From Actinocorallia sp. API 0066 (GTDB lineage: Bacteria; Actinomycetota; Actinomycetes; Streptosporangiales; Streptosporangiaceae), in the NCBI RefSeq assembly GCF_020991275.1, contig NZ_JAJLQY010000005.1:469398-533397 (forward strand): 64,000 bases of DNA, written 5' to 3'. Shown here one piece after another: positions 8,350 to 17,486 of this stretch (positions within the stretch are counted from its first letter, which is position 1; the number at the start of each line of letters is the position of its first letter). The notes under the pieces were generated by a model. It was not told where the DNA came from and did no database searches. It saw only the letters and a list, made by a program, of their open reading frames with translations. The translations under genes were made by a program, and so were the position numbers.

Positions 8350-9132
8350 GTGAGGGCGGGGCGTGGGGCGCCGTGGATGTTGGCGGTTCCGGCGGCGGTG
8401 GGGTTGGCGTTTCTTGTGCTGCCGCTGGTGGGGCTGCTGGTGCGGGCGCCGTGGCGGACGCTGCCGCAGCGGCTGGCGGAACCGGCGGTGTTGGAGGCGC
8501 TGCGGCTGTCACTGGTCAGCGCGACCCTCGCCACCGCCGTCTGCCTTGTGCTCGGGGTGCCGCTCGCGTGGGTGCTGGCGCGGACGCGCTTTCGCGGGCG
8601 GCGCCTCGTCCGGTCGCTGGTGACGGTGCCGATGGTGCTGCCGCCCGTCGTCGGTGGTGTGGCGCTGCTGCTGGTGTTGGGCCGCAACGGGCTCGTTGGC
8701 AGGCACCTGGACGCCGCGTTCGGCATCACGCTGCCGTTCACGACGGCCGCCGTCGTCATCGCCGAGGCTTTTGTGGCGCTTCCGTTCCTCGTGATCACCG
8801 TCGAGGGGGCGTTGCGGGCCGCCGATCCGCGGTTCGAGGAGGCGGCGGCGACGCTCGGCGCGTCCCGCTGGACGGTGTTCCGCCGGGTCACGCTGCCGCT
8901 GATCGCGCCGGGTGTGCTGGCGGGCGGGGTGCTGTGCTGGTCGCGCGCGCTCGGCGAGTTCGGCGCGACGATCACGTTCGCCGGGAACTTCCCCGGCGAG
9001 ACCCAGACGATGCCGCTCGCCGTCTATCTGGCGCTGGAGACGGACCCGGAGGCGGCGATCGTGCTGAGCCTCGTGCTCCTCGCGGTCTCCGTGGCGATCC
9101 TGACGGCGCTGCGCGACAGGTGGATCCCGTGA
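8350..9132 (+). CDS. modB: Molybdate ABC transporter permease
   Basis: A 260-residue integral membrane protein with about six hydrophobic segments. It forms the molybdate channel together with ModC. The cytoplasmic coupling motif is clear at about residues 165-200 (EEAAATLGASRWTVFRRVTLPLIAPG, read here in parts), followed by SRALGEFGATITFAGNFPGETQTMP, a signature stretch of ModB permeases. The GTG start at 8350 follows GGGAGG at about 8336-8342. Its stop overlaps the modC GTG by four bases (GTGA), so B and C are co-translated. Confidence 0.93.
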   Translation: MRAGRGAPWMLAVPAAVGLAFLVLPLVGLLVRAPWRTLPQRLAEPAVLEALRLSLVSATLATAVCLVLGVPLAWVLARTRFRGRRLVRSLVTVPMVLPPVVGGVALLLVLGRNGLVGRHLDAAFGITLPFTTAAVVIAEAFVALPFLVITVEGALRAADPRFEEAAATLGASRWTVFRRVTLPLIAPGVLAGGVLCWSRALGEFGATITFAGNFPGETQTMPLAVYLALETDPEAAIVLSLVLLAVSVAILTALRDRWIP

Positions 9133-10163
9133 GCGGCCTCAGCGCCCGGCTCGACGTGCGGCGCGGCGCGTTCCGGCTCGACCTCGCCCTGGACGTCGCG
9201 GGCGGCGAGGTGGTCGCGCTGCTCGGCCCCAACGGCGCAGGCAAGACGACGGCCCTGCGCGCGCTGGCCGGGCTCGTCCCTCTTGACGGCGGGGGGATCA
9301 CCCTCCAGGGACGGCCCCTCGACAAGGTGCCGGTGGAGAAGCGGCCTGTCGGGATGGTCTTCCAGGACTACCTCCTGTTCCCTCACCTGAGCGTCCTGGA
9401 GAACGTCGCCTTCGGCCCTCGTAGCAGGGGCGTCAAAGCGGCCCAGGCAAGGAAGCGCGCCCAGGAGTTGATCGCCCGCGTCGGCCTCACCGGGTACGAG
9501 AAGGCCAAACCGGGCGAACTGTCCGGTGGCCAGGCCCAGCGGGTGGCGCTCGCCCGCGCGCTCGCCGTGGAACCGGCCCTGCTGCTCCTGGACGAGCCGC
9601 TGGCCGCCCTGGACGCGCACACCCGGCTGGAGATCCGCGCGGGCCTGCGCGGCCATCTGGCGGCCTTCGGGGGCGTCGCGGTGCTGGTCACCCATGACGC
9701 GCTGGACGCGATGGTCCTCGCCGACAGGCTGATCGTCATCGAGGACGGCAGGATCGTCCAGGAGGGGACGCCCACGGAGATCGCCCACCGCCCCCGGACG
9801 GACTACGTGGCCCGGCTCGTCGGCCTCAACCTCCACCGGGGCACGGCCGACGGCGTTCTCGTGGACGTCGAAGGCACCCGACTCTCCGTCGCCGAGCCCC
9901 TCCACGGCCCTGTGTTCGTCGCCTTCGCCCCGAGCGCCGTCGCCCTGTACCGGGAACGCCCCGACGGCAGCCCGAGGAACCTGTGGAAGGCGACGGTCGA
10001 AGGGGTGGAGCGGCATGGGACGTCCGTCCGGGTCCATCTGACGGGACCGTTCGCCGCCGCCGCCGACATCACCCCCGCCGCCGTCGCCGATCTGGCCCTG
10101 CGGCCGGGGAGCACGGTCTGGGCAGCGGTGAAGGCGACCGAGACGCACGCTTACCCTGCGTGA
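9129..10163 (+). CDS. modC: Molybdate ABC transporter ATP-binding protein
   Basis: A 344-residue ABC ATPase that powers molybdate import. It has Walker A GPNGAGKTT near residue 35, the Q-loop VFQDYLLFPHLSV, the signature LSGGQAQRVALARAL, Walker B LLLLDEPLAALD and the H-loop VTHD. A C-terminal TOBE-like regulatory region follows (about residues 240-344), where molybdate can exert trans-inhibition. The open frame continues far upstream inside modB, but the GTG at 9129 coupled to the modB stop is the natural start and places the ABC fold at the N-terminus. Confidence 0.94.
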   Translation: MSGLSARLDVRRGAFRLDLALDVAGGEVVALLGPNGAGKTTALRALAGLVPLDGGGITLQGRPLDKVPVEKRPVGMVFQDYLLFPHLSVLENVAFGPRSRGVKAAQARKRAQELIARVGLTGYEKAKPGELSGGQAQRVALARALAVEPALLLLDEPLAALDAHTRLEIRAGLRGHLAAFGGVAVLVTHDALDAMVLADRLIVIEDGRIVQEGTPTEIAHRPRTDYVARLVGLNLHRGTADGVLVDVEGTRLSVAEPLHGPVFVAFAPSAVALYRERPDGSPRNLWKATVEGVERHGTSVRVHLTGPFAAAADITPAAVADLALRPGSTVWAAVKATETHAYPA

Positions 10164-10198
10164 CCTCACAGTGCGTTCCTGTGCGGTGTGTGAGGGAC

Positions 10199-10237
10199 GT
10201 AACGCGTCGTTACCGGCCAATGTGACATTCCGGTAAC
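10199..10237 (+). promoter_or_regulatory. GlnR-like binding site upstream of nitrate reductase
   Basis: Four half-sites in tandem: GTAAC (10199), TTACC (10210), GTGAC (10222) and GTAAC (10233). The pairs 10199/10210 and 10222/10233 have the GTnAC-N6-GnAAC spacing of 11 bp. The gap between pairs is one base longer than the ideal GlnR arrangement. GlnR controls nitrogen assimilation genes, including nasA, in actinobacteria, which fits the gene 23 bp downstream. Confidence 0.5.
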
Positions 10238-10259
10238 GAGCACTTCATACCGTTTTCGG

Positions 10260-13200
10260 GTGAGTCCTACCAGTGTGAAGACGGTCTGCGCGTACTGCGG
10301 CGTCGGATGCGGCATGGTCCTGGAGATCACGGGCGGCAAGGTCGTCCGCGCCTCCGGGGACAAGACGCACCCCGCCAACTTCGGCCGCCTGTGCACCAAG
10401 GGGGCGACGACGGCCGACATGCTCGCCGCCCCGGGCAGGCTCACCACCGCCCTGCGGCACACCGACGGTGGTCCACAGGCGATGGACGCGGACGCGGCGA
10501 TCTCCGAGACGGCCCGCCGCCTACGCGCCCTCCTGGACGAGCACGGGCCCGACGCCCTGGCCTTCTACGTCTCCGGGCAGATGTCCCTGGAGGCGCAGTA
10601 CCTGGCCACCAAGCTCGCCAAGGGGTTCGTCGGCACCAACCAGATCGAGTCGAACTCGCGGCTGTGCATGGCGAGCGCGGGCACGGGCTACAAGCTCTCG
10701 CTCGGCGCGGACGGCCCGCCCGGCTCCTACACCGACTTCGAGCACGCCGACCTGTTCCTGGTGATCGGCTCGAACATGGCCGACTGCCACCCGATCCTCT
10801 ATCTGCGGATGATGGAGCGGGTGAAGGCGGGCGCGAAGCTCATCGTGGTGGACCCCCGGCGCACCGCGACGGCCGCCAAGGCCGACCTCTACCTCCAGAT
10901 CAAACCGGGCGCCGACCTGGCGCTGCTCAACGGCCTGCTGCACCTGATCGTCGAGGCGGGCGGTGTGGACGAGGAGTTCGTCGCCGCCTACACCCAGGGC
11001 TGGGACGGCATGCCGGAGTTCCTCGCCGACTACGACCCGGCCACCGTGGCGCGCCTCACCGGCCTCGCCGAGGGCGACATCCGGGACGCGGCCAAGCTGA
11101 TCCTGGACGCGCCGCGCTGGATGTCGTGCTGGACGATGGGGCTCAACCAGTCGACGCACGGCACCTGGAACACCAACGCGCTGGTGAACCTGCACCTGGC
11201 GACGGGCACGATCCTCAAGCCCGGCTGCGGCCCGTTCTCGCTCACCGGCCAGCCCAACGCGATGGGCGGCCGCGAGATGGGCTACATGGGCCCCGGCCTG
11301 CCCGGCCAGCGTGTGGTGCTCGCCGAGGCCGACCGGCGTTTCGCCGAGGAGGTGTGGGGGCTGCCCGAGGGGTCGGTCAGCCCCGTGGTCGGCAAGGGCA
11401 CCGTCGAGATGTTCGAGCGCATGGCCGAGGGCGCGATCAAGGCGTGCTGGATCATCTGCACCAACCCCGTCGCGTCGGTGGCCAACCGCAGGACCGTCAT
11501 CGCGGGCCTTGAGGCCGCCGAGTTCGTCGTCGCGCAGGACGCGTTCGCCGAGACCGAGACCAACGCCTACGCCGACCTCGTGCTGCCCGCCGCCCTGTGG
11601 ACCGAGGGCGAGGGCGTGATGATCAACTCCGAGCGGAACCTGACCCTGACGGGCAAGGCGCTCGACCCGCCAGGACAGGCCCTGCCGGACTGGGAGATCA
11701 TCGCCCGTGTCGCCTGCGAGATGGGCTTCGCCGACGCGTTCACCTACGCCAGCGCCGAGGAGGTGTTCGAGGAGCTCAAACGCTTCCACAACCCCGTCAC
11801 CGGCTGGGACCTGCGCGGCGTCACCTACAACAGGCTGCGCGCGACGTCGGTGCAGTGGCCCGCCGCCGACCCCGACGGCGACGACCGCAACCCGATCCGC
11901 TATCTCTCCACCGGAACCCCCCTCTTCCCCACGCCGAGCGGCAAGGCCGTGTTCTACCCACGGCCCCACGCCGACCCGGCCGAACTGCCCGACGACGACT
12001 ACCCGTTCACGCTCAACACCGGCCGCGTCCAGCACCAGTGGCACACGCTCACCAAGACCGGCAAGGTCGCCAAGCTGAACAAGCTCAACCCCGGCCCGTT
12101 CGTCGAGATCCACCCCGACGACGCCGCCTCCCTCGGGATCGCCGAGGGCGACGAGGTGGAGGTGGCCTCCCGGCGCGGCCGCGCGGTGCTGCCCGCCGTG
12201 GTGACCGACCGGGTGCTGCCCGGCTGCGGCTTCGCCCCCTTCCACTGGAACGACCTGTTCGGCGAGTACCGCAGCGTCAACGCCGTCACCAGCGACGCGG
12301 TGGACCCGCTCTCCTTCCAGCCCGAGTTCAAGGTGTGCGCCGTCGCCCTCACCCGGGTGGCCGCGCCCGCGCCCGCCGCCGCGCCGGCGCCGACCGCCGC
12401 CGCGCACACCGTGCTCGAACCGTCTCCCACCGTAGGTGCCGCCTCCGACATTTTCGGGGCCCCGCTGCCGCCGCCCCCGGTGCTCGCCGAGTCGGGCCGC
12501 CGCTACCTCAGCGGTTTCCTCGCCGCGCTGAAGGTCACCCCGCCCGCGCCCGGCGAGGTCCCCGTGCTGCCCGCCGGCGCCCCGCTGGCCCCGGACGACG
12601 CGATGTGGATCAACGGCATGCTGGCGGGCCTCTACAGCCGTGGGGACACCGCGCCCCCGGCGGCGCCCGCCAGGACCGTCATGGTCCTGTGGGCCTCGCA
12701 GACGGGCAACGCGGAGGAGTTCGCCGCCGCCGTCGCCGCCCGGCTCGCCGCGAAGGGCCTCACCGCGCCGCTGGTCAACATGGACGAGACGACGCCGGAA
12801 GCGCTGCGCGCCGTCTCCGAGATCCTCGTCGTCACCAGCACGTTCGGCGACGGCGACGCCCCCGACAACGGCACCGGCTTCTGGTCCTCGCTCTCCGCGC
12901 CCGAGGCGCCGCGCCTGGACGGCGTCCGCTACTCCGTCCTTGCTTTCGGCGACTCCAGCTACGACGACTTCTGCGGCCACGGACGCCGGATGGACGACCG
13001 GCTCGGCGAGCTGGGCGGCGTCCGGCTCGCGCCCCGCGTGGACTGTGAGCCCGACTACGAGCCCGCCGCCACGAGGTGGCTGGAGGAGGTCGTCAGGGCC
13101 CTGTCGGGGGATCTCCCCCCGCCGGAGGCCCCCAAGCCCGCCGTCAGCACGGCCCCCAAGAAGAACGCCCCTGTGACGTCGTTCCTCAAGGGCAACGTCC

Positions 13201-14228
13201 TCCTCAGCCTCCCAGGCGCGGAGAAGGAGGTCAGGGAGTTCACCTTCGACATCTCAGGCACCGATCTCGCCTACGAGGCGGGCGACGCCCTGACGGTCCG
13301 TCCGTCCAACTGCCCCGACCTGGTCGAGGAGTGGCGCAAGGCGACAGGCCTCCCTGACGACGCCGACATCGCCGGGCGCGACCTCACGAAGATCACTCCG
13401 GCCCTGCTGCGCTTCCTGTGCGACCGCACGGGAGACAGGCTCCTCAAGAAGCTGCTCCGCCCCGGCAACGAGAACGAGCTCGCCCAGTGGTCCTGGGGCC
13501 GCCAGGCCGTGGACGTCATCGCCGAGTTCCCGGTGGACGCCGCCCAGGACGAGTGGCTCTCGATCCTCCGCCCACTCACCCCACGTAGCTACTCGATCTC
13601 CTCTAGCCCCTCAGCCCACCCCGGGGAGATCCGTCTGACGGTCTCGGTGGTCCGGTTCGAGAACCCGCAGGGCAGGTTCCGTAAGGGCGTCGCCTCGACG
13701 TTCCTCGCGGACAGCCCGTTGGGCACCGAGGTGCCTGTGAGCGTCCAGCGCTCGGCGCACTTCAAACCTCCGGCCGACCCGAACGCCCCGATGATCATGG
13801 TCGGGCCCGGCACCGGCGTCGCCCCGTTCCTGGGCTTCCTGGACGAGCGGCGGGCCAGGGGCGCGTCGGGTAGGAACTGGCTCTTCTTCGGCGAGCAGAG
13901 GCGGGCCACCGACTTCTACTACCGGGACGACCTCCTGGCCATGCACGGCGACGGGTTCCTCACCCGTCTCGACCTCGCCTTCTCCCGGGACCAGCGGGCG
14001 AAGGTGTACGTCCAGGACAGGATGCGCGAGCACGGGGCGAAGCTGTGGGCCTGGCTTGAGGAGGGGGCCCACTTCTACGTCTGCGGAGACGCCCGCCGGA
14101 TGGCCAAGGACGTGGACGTGACGCTGCGCAAGATCGCCGTCCTGCACGGTGGCCTCACCGACGAGGCGGCCGACCGCTATGTCAAGAAACTCGCCAGTGA
14201 CAAAAGGTACGTACGTGACGTGTATTGA
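10260..14228 (+). CDS. Fused assimilatory nitrate reductase / CysJ-like flavoprotein
   Basis: A 1322-residue self-contained nitrate reductase. Residues 1-700 are a Mo-bis-MGD oxidoreductase with a [4Fe-4S] site (C10, C13, C17, C45) and Mo-ligand cysteine C136 ([10 protein letters not shown]), typical of NasA/NarB; the C-terminal pterin-binding part includes [17 protein letters not shown]. An Ala/Pro linker (about 700-800) leads to a flavodoxin domain ([10 protein letters not shown], about 805-950). An FAD/NADPH reductase follows with [21 protein letters not shown] and a terminal RYVRDVY, exactly like CysJ. Electrons can thus pass from NADPH to nitrate within one chain. The start is GTG 10260 or GTG 10275. 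The adjacent modABC supplies the metal. Confidence 0.93.
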   Translation: MSPTSVKTVCAYCGVGCGMVLEITGGKVVRASGDKTHPANFGRLCTKGATTADMLAAPGRLTTALRHTDGGPQAMDADAAISETARRLRALLDEHGPDALAFYVSGQMSLEAQYLATKLAKGFVGTNQIESNSRLCMASAGTGYKLSLGADGPPGSYTDFEHADLFLVIGSNMADCHPILYLRMMERVKAGAKLIVVDPRRTATAAKADLYLQIKPGADLALLNGLLHLIVEAGGVDEEFVAAYTQGWDGMPEFLADYDPATVARLTGLAEGDIRDAAKLILDAPRWMSCWTMGLNQSTHGTWNTNALVNLHLATGTILKPGCGPFSLTGQPNAMGGREMGYMGPGLPGQRVVLAEADRRFAEEVWGLPEGSVSPVVGKGTVEMFERMAEGAIKACWIICTNPVASVANRRTVIAGLEAAEFVVAQDAFAETETNAYADLVLPAALWTEGEGVMINSERNLTLTGKALDPPGQALPDWEIIARVACEMGFADAFTYASAEEVFEELKRFHNPVTGWDLRGVTYNRLRATSVQWPAADPDGDDRNPIRYLSTGTPLFPTPSGKAVFYPRPHADPAELPDDDYPFTLNTGRVQHQWHTLTKTGKVAKLNKLNPGPFVEIHPDDAASLGIAEGDEVEVASRRGRAVLPAVVTDRVLPGCGFAPFHWNDLFGEYRSVNAVTSDAVDPLSFQPEFKVCAVALTRVAAPAPAAAPAPTAAAHTVLEPSPTVGAASDIFGAPLPPPPVLAESGRRYLSGFLAALKVTPPAPGEVPVLPAGAPLAPDDAMWINGMLAGLYSRGDTAPPAAPARTVMVLWASQTGNAEEFAAAVAARLAAKGLTAPLVNMDETTPEALRAVSEILVVTSTFGDGDAPDNGTGFWSSLSAPEAPRLDGVRYSVLAFGDSSYDDFCGHGRRMDDRLGELGGVRLAPRVDCEPDYEPAATRWLEEVVRALSGDLPPPEAPKPAVSTAPKKNAPVTSFLKGNVLLSLPGAEKEVREFTFDISGTDLAYEAGDALTVRPSNCPDLVEEWRKATGLPDDADIAGRDLTKITPALLRFLCDRTGDRLLKKLLRPGNENELAQWSWGRQAVDVIAEFPVDAAQDEWLSILRPLTPRSYSISSSPSAHPGEIRLTVSVVRFENPQGRFRKGVASTFLADSPLGTEVPVSVQRSAHFKPPADPNAPMIMVGPGTGVAPFLGFLDERRARGASGRNWLFFGEQRRATDFYYRDDLLAMHGDGFLTRLDLAFSRDQRAKVYVQDRMREHGAKLWAWLEEGAHFYVCGDARRMAKDVDVTLRKIAVLHGGLTDEAADRYVKKLASDKRYVRDVY

Positions 14229-14335
14229 AGTTACCTGAGAGTAAGCTGTTGCCCGGGACACCGGCGTCACGTTCGTCTGGTGGATCGGTAAAGTCAGGAC
14301 TCGGACGCGCCAAGACCCCACGTTCACCCGCTCGG

Positions 14336-14351
14336 TGCGAGGTGCGTCACA
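14336..14351 (+). promoter_or_regulatory. Crp-type operator before crp
   Basis: TGCGA-N6-TCACA at 14336-14351 matches nine of ten bases of the Crp/Rv3676/GlxR site TGTGA-N6-TCACA. It ends 35 bp before the crp start, so autoregulation is likely by inference. Confidence 0.55.
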
Positions 14352-14386
14352 CTGGGCATACAAGTGCGTGTTCGGGAGGAGAAGGC

Positions 14387-15073
14387 GTGTCGGACCGCGA
14401 CATCGAAGTACTCAGCAAAGCCCCGCTCTTCCAGGCGCTGGACGACGCGGGCGCCAAGGCGCTGCGCGCCCACGTCAGCGAGGTGCGCCTGGCCCGCGGC
14501 CAGAGCCTGTTCCACGAAGGGGACACCGGCGACCGCCTCTACGTGGTGCTCGACGGCAAGATCAAGCTCACCCGGATGGCCCCCGACGGCCGGGAGAACC
14601 TGCTCAGCGTGCTGGGCCCCGGCGAGATGTTCGGCGAGCTGTCCCTGTTCGACCCCCGGCCCCGGACGGCCGGCGCGATCGCCGTCACCGAGTGCCGCCT
14701 GGCCGGCCTCGGCCACGACGAGCTGCGCCCGTTCCTGACCGCCCACCCGGAGGTCGGGATCTCGCTGCTCCAGGCCCTGTCGGAGCGGCTGCGCCGGACC
14801 AACGAGGTGATGGCCGACCTGGTCTTCACCGACGTCCCCGGGCGGGTCGCCAAGGCCCTGCTGGACCTGGCCGAGCGGTTCGGCCAACCCACGGACGGCG
14901 GCCTGCACGTCCACCACGACCTCACCCAGGAGGAGCTGGCCCAGCTGGTCGGCGCCTCGCGGGAGACCGTCAACAAGGCGCTCGCCGACTTCGCGGCGCG
15001 CGGCTGGCTGCGGATCGAGGCGCGCGCGGTGGTCATCCTGGACATCGAGCGGCTGCGCAAGCGCTCCAAGTGA
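14387..15073 (+). CDS. crp: Crp/Fnr family transcriptional regulator (Rv3676/GlxR type)
   Basis: A 228-residue cAMP receptor protein. The N-terminal cyclic-nucleotide-binding jelly roll includes GDRLYVVLDGKIKL and the phosphate-binding cassette FGELSLFDPRPRTA. A dimerisation helix follows, then a winged helix with the recognition element LTQEELAQLVGASRETVNKAL. The C-terminal half is nearly identical in pattern to M. tuberculosis Rv3676. The GTG at 14387 follows GGAGGAGAAGG; the open frame runs back to 14225 but only through promoter sequence. It sits at the same place in the conserved crp-to-whiB4 gene order. It probably controls carbon and redox genes and its own promoter. Confidence 0.93.
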   Translation: MSDRDIEVLSKAPLFQALDDAGAKALRAHVSEVRLARGQSLFHEGDTGDRLYVVLDGKIKLTRMAPDGRENLLSVLGPGEMFGELSLFDPRPRTAGAIAVTECRLAGLGHDELRPFLTAHPEVGISLLQALSERLRRTNEVMADLVFTDVPGRVAKALLDLAERFGQPTDGGLHVHHDLTQEELAQLVGASRETVNKALADFAARGWLRIEARAVVILDIERLRKRSK

Positions 15074-15095
15074 CCGTCCGGCCGCGCCCCCCGGG

Positions 15096-15989
15096 TCAGC
15101 GGCCGGACGCGAGATAGTCCATCTGAGCCTGCACGGACCACTCCGCGGCGGGCCAGAGCTTCCTGTCCACGTCCGCGTAGACGCTCTCCACGACCTCTCG
15201 GGCGGTGGACGCGCCGGCCTCCAGCGCGGCGCGCACCTGCTCCAGGCGCGCCCTGCGGTGGCCGAGGTAGGTGTCGAGCGCCTTGACGGGCTCGGCGAGG
15301 ATCGGCCCGTGCCCCGGCAGGATCCTGTCGATCCCGTTCTCGGCGGCGTGGTCCCGCATCCGTTCCAGCGACTCCAGGTAGTCGCCGAGGTCGGAGACGA
15401 TCGTCGTGCCGTAGCCCAGCACGGTGTCCCCGGTGAGCACGGAGCCGTCCGCGGGGAGCCAGAACGACAGTGAGTCCCCGGTGTGGCCCGGCGTGCCCCA
15501 CACGCGCAGCTCAAGGCCGTCCAGGGCTATCACGTCGCCCTCGGCCAGCCCCTCGCCGCCGTGCCGGTGCCGGGGGTCGAGGGCCCGCACGGGCGCCCCA
15601 CTCATCCGGGCGAACCGCTTGGCGCCGGCCGCGTGGTCGTGGTGGCCGTGCGTCAGCAGGATCTGCCCGACCTCCATGCCCCGCGCGCGGACGGCCGCCA
15701 GGACCGCCCGCAGGTGCCGCCCGTCGTTCGGCCCGGGGTCGACGACGACGGCCCGGCGCGCCCCCGGTTCGGCGACGATCCAGGTGTTGGTGCCGGTGAG
15801 CGTCATCGGCGAGGGGTTGACGGCGAGGACGGGCACCGCCCGTTCCGTCGCGCCGATGGACACGTCGGGCAGGCCGCGCGCGGCGAGGCGGCCGAAGACG
15901 CCGCCGCGCGATCCGAGCAGGGCCAGCCCCGCCTTCGGTTCGGCGAGGAACCGCCGTACCGTTGCCAGCTCACTCCGGGAAATCCCCAT
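15096..15989 (-). CDS. MBL-fold metallohydrolase (Rv3677c/LACTB2-like)
   Basis: A 297-residue metallo-beta-lactamase-fold hydrolase. The zinc motif THGHHDH lies near residue 115, with a downstream GTPGHTGDSLSF histidine, TGDTVLG aspartate and GHGP histidine, so both metals can be bound. The closest known fold group is LACTB2-like, some members of which are endoribonucleases; the real substrate here is unknown. Its ATG overlaps the Nudix stop by one base (TAATG). The first 45 residues precede the core and might be trimmed by a later start. It is orthologous by position to Rv3677c next to crp. Confidence 0.85.
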   Translation of the reverse strand: MGISRSELATVRRFLAEPKAGLALLGSRGGVFGRLAARGLPDVSIGATERAVPVLAVNPSPMTLTGTNTWIVAEPGARRAVVVDPGPNDGRHLRAVLAAVRARGMEVGQILLTHGHHDHAAGAKRFARMSGAPVRALDPRHRHGGEGLAEGDVIALDGLELRVWGTPGHTGDSLSFWLPADGSVLTGDTVLGYGTTIVSDLGDYLESLERMRDHAAENGIDRILPGHGPILAEPVKALDTYLGHRRARLEQVRAALEAGASTAREVVESVYADVDRKLWPAAEWSVQAQMDYLASGR

Positions 15990-16816
15990 TACGCCCCATA
16001 GTGGTGCGAAGCCTCATCTGGAAGGACAAGATACGGAACCCCGTCGATGATCTTCGCGGCGGGCTCGTGCACCGTGAACGTGTGCTCGGCGGCCAGCACG
16101 TCGGCGACGGTCGGATGCGCTGTCAGGCTCTGCAGCATCGCGATCGTCGGCGGCAGCATGAAGATCTCGCCCCGGACGGCGCGCTCCAACGCGTCGGCGG
16201 GGCGCACCCATTCCACGGTGTCCGCCTCGGTGGACACGTCGCGCGCGCGCTGGCCCTCGGGCAGGGCGGCGACGAAGAAGCGGGTGTCGTACCTACGCTT
16301 CTCGATCACCGGCGTGATCCAGTGCCCCCAGGGGCGCAGCAGGTCAGCCCGCAGGACGAGGCCGTTGGCGTCCAGGAAGCCCGCGAGGGAGTGGCTGCGG
16401 TCCAGCAGCGCGAGCCGGTCGGGCTCGAACGGCCCGGTGTCCTCGACGATCTTCTCCGGCGACGGCCCGGCGAGCAGGACGTGCGCCTCCTCGAACGTCT
16501 CCCTGACGGCGGCGCAGACCAGGGCGCGGGCCGTGCCCTCGGCGGCGCCGAACGCGGCGCCCCAGGCGGCGAAGTCGGTGCCGGGCTGGTCGTACTCGGC
16601 GTCGCGGGCGTCCACACCGCCGCCGGGGAACACGTAGGCGCCCGGCGCGAACGCCATCGAGGAGACCCGCCTGAGCAGGAACACCTCAAGGCCGTCGGCC
16701 CGGTCCCGAAGCAGCAGCACGGTGGCCGCGTGCTTCGGGACCGGCGGCTGCGTGCGCCCGGCCTCCAGGTCCCGGATGCGCTCCAGGAACTCAGGCGGAA
16801 GTTCAAGTCCGTTCAT
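15989..16816 (-). CDS. Nudix hydrolase (NUDT19/CoA diphosphatase-like)
   Basis: A 275-residue Nudix enzyme in which the Nudix box is split by an insertion. GGGVDARD near residue 70 is separated by about 30 residues from AAVRETFEEAHVLL, as in NUDT19-type proteins that hydrolyse CoA-like substrates. The ATG at 16816 (MNGLELPP) is preferred to the TTG at 16825; neither has a clear ribosome site. The gene is part of a minus-strand operon (SPFH - DUF4177 - RidA - Nudix - MBL) that is conserved beside crp in actinobacteria. Confidence 0.85.
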   Translation of the reverse strand: MNGLELPPEFLERIRDLEAGRTQPPVPKHAATVLLLRDRADGLEVFLLRRVSSMAFAPGAYVFPGGGVDARDAEYDQPGTDFAAWGAAFGAAEGTARALVCAAVRETFEEAHVLLAGPSPEKIVEDTGPFEPDRLALLDRSHSLAGFLDANGLVLRADLLRPWGHWITPVIEKRRYDTRFFVAALPEGQRARDVSTEADTVEWVRPADALERAVRGEIFMLPPTIAMLQSLTAHPTVADVLAAEHTFTVHEPAAKIIDGVPYLVLPDEASHHYGA

Positions 16817-16856
16817 GCCGGACAATCTGTGCGCACCGCAACCGATAAGTCAAGGG

Positions 16857-17315
16857 TTACCTGACTTCGGCCACGAGCTCCAGCTCGACCGGCGCGTCCA
16901 GCGGCAGCACCGCGACGCCGACCGCGCTGCGCGCGTGCCGCCCGGCCTCGCCGAACAGCTTCCCGAGCAGCTCGGAGGCCCCGTTGACGACCGCGGGCTG
17001 CCCGGTGAAGTCCGGCGCGCTCGCCACGTAGCCGACGACCTTGACGATGCGCACGACGTCGTCGAGGCTCACCTGCGAGGCCAGCGCCGCGACCGCGTTC
17101 AGCGCGCACGCCGCCGCCAGCTCGGCGGCCCGCTCCGGCGTCACCTCGGCGCCCACCTTGCCGGTGGCGGGCAGCTCGCCCTTGACGAACGGGAGCTGCC
17201 CGGAGGTGTAGACGTAGGAGCCCGTCCGTAGCGCCGGGACGTAAGCCGCCAGGGGCTTGGCCACCTCGGGCAGCTCAAGCCCCAGCTCGGCGAGGCGCTG
17301 GGCGACCGCGCTCAC
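16857..17315 (-). CDS. RidA/YjgF family protein
   Basis: A 152-residue member of the RidA family, small trimeric enamine/imine deaminases that protect PLP enzymes from 2-aminoacrylate. It contains the YTSGQLPF segment, an ALNAVAAL helix and C-terminal HARSAVGVAVLPLDAPVELE, where the family's active-site arginine is R (HARSAVG). The GTG at 17315 is chosen because it overlaps the preceding DUF4177 stop (GTGA) and begins the domain; the longer open frame upstream belongs to that gene. Positional orthologue of Rv3678c. Confidence 0.9.
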   Translation of the reverse strand: MSAVAQRLAELGLELPEVAKPLAAYVPALRTGSYVYTSGQLPFVKGELPATGKVGAEVTPERAAELAAACALNAVAALASQVSLDDVVRIVKVVGYVASAPDFTGQPAVVNGASELLGKLFGEAGRHARSAVGVAVLPLDAPVELELVAEVR

Positions 17316-17470
17316 GGCAGGGGCCGCTTGAAGTAGGCGACGAGGGTGTCGCCGCCCTGCGGTCCCGGGATCACCTGGACGAGCTCCCAGCCGTCGGCGC
17401 CCCAGTTGTCCAGAATCTGCTTCGTCGCGTGGATCAGCAGAGGTGCTGTCGCGTACTCCCACTTGGTCAT
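17312..17470 (-). CDS. DUF4177 family small protein (Rv3678A-like)
   Basis: A 52-residue protein beginning MTKWEYATAPL and containing the diagnostic LDNWGADGWELVQV core, then TLVAYFKRPLP. Members of this short family fold as a single beta-alpha-beta unit of unknown function. The stop overlaps the RidA GTG by four bases. The small gene between the ATPase/SPFH genes and RidA is a constant of this neighbourhood in mycobacteria and streptomycetes. Confidence 0.85.
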   Translation of the reverse strand: MTKWEYATAPLLIHATKQILDNWGADGWELVQVIPGPQGGDTLVAYFKRPLP

Positions 17471-17486
17471 GGACCAAGCGTAGAGG

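Noticed and set aside
8373..9128. Upstream extension of modC
   Set aside because: It overlaps all of modB in another frame; the GTG at 9129 coupled to the modB stop is the natural start.
10521..12980. 819-codon antisense frame over nitrate reductase
   Set aside because: Typical high-GC shadow with repetitive Gly/Val/Arg/His text; the sense strand carries all catalytic motifs.
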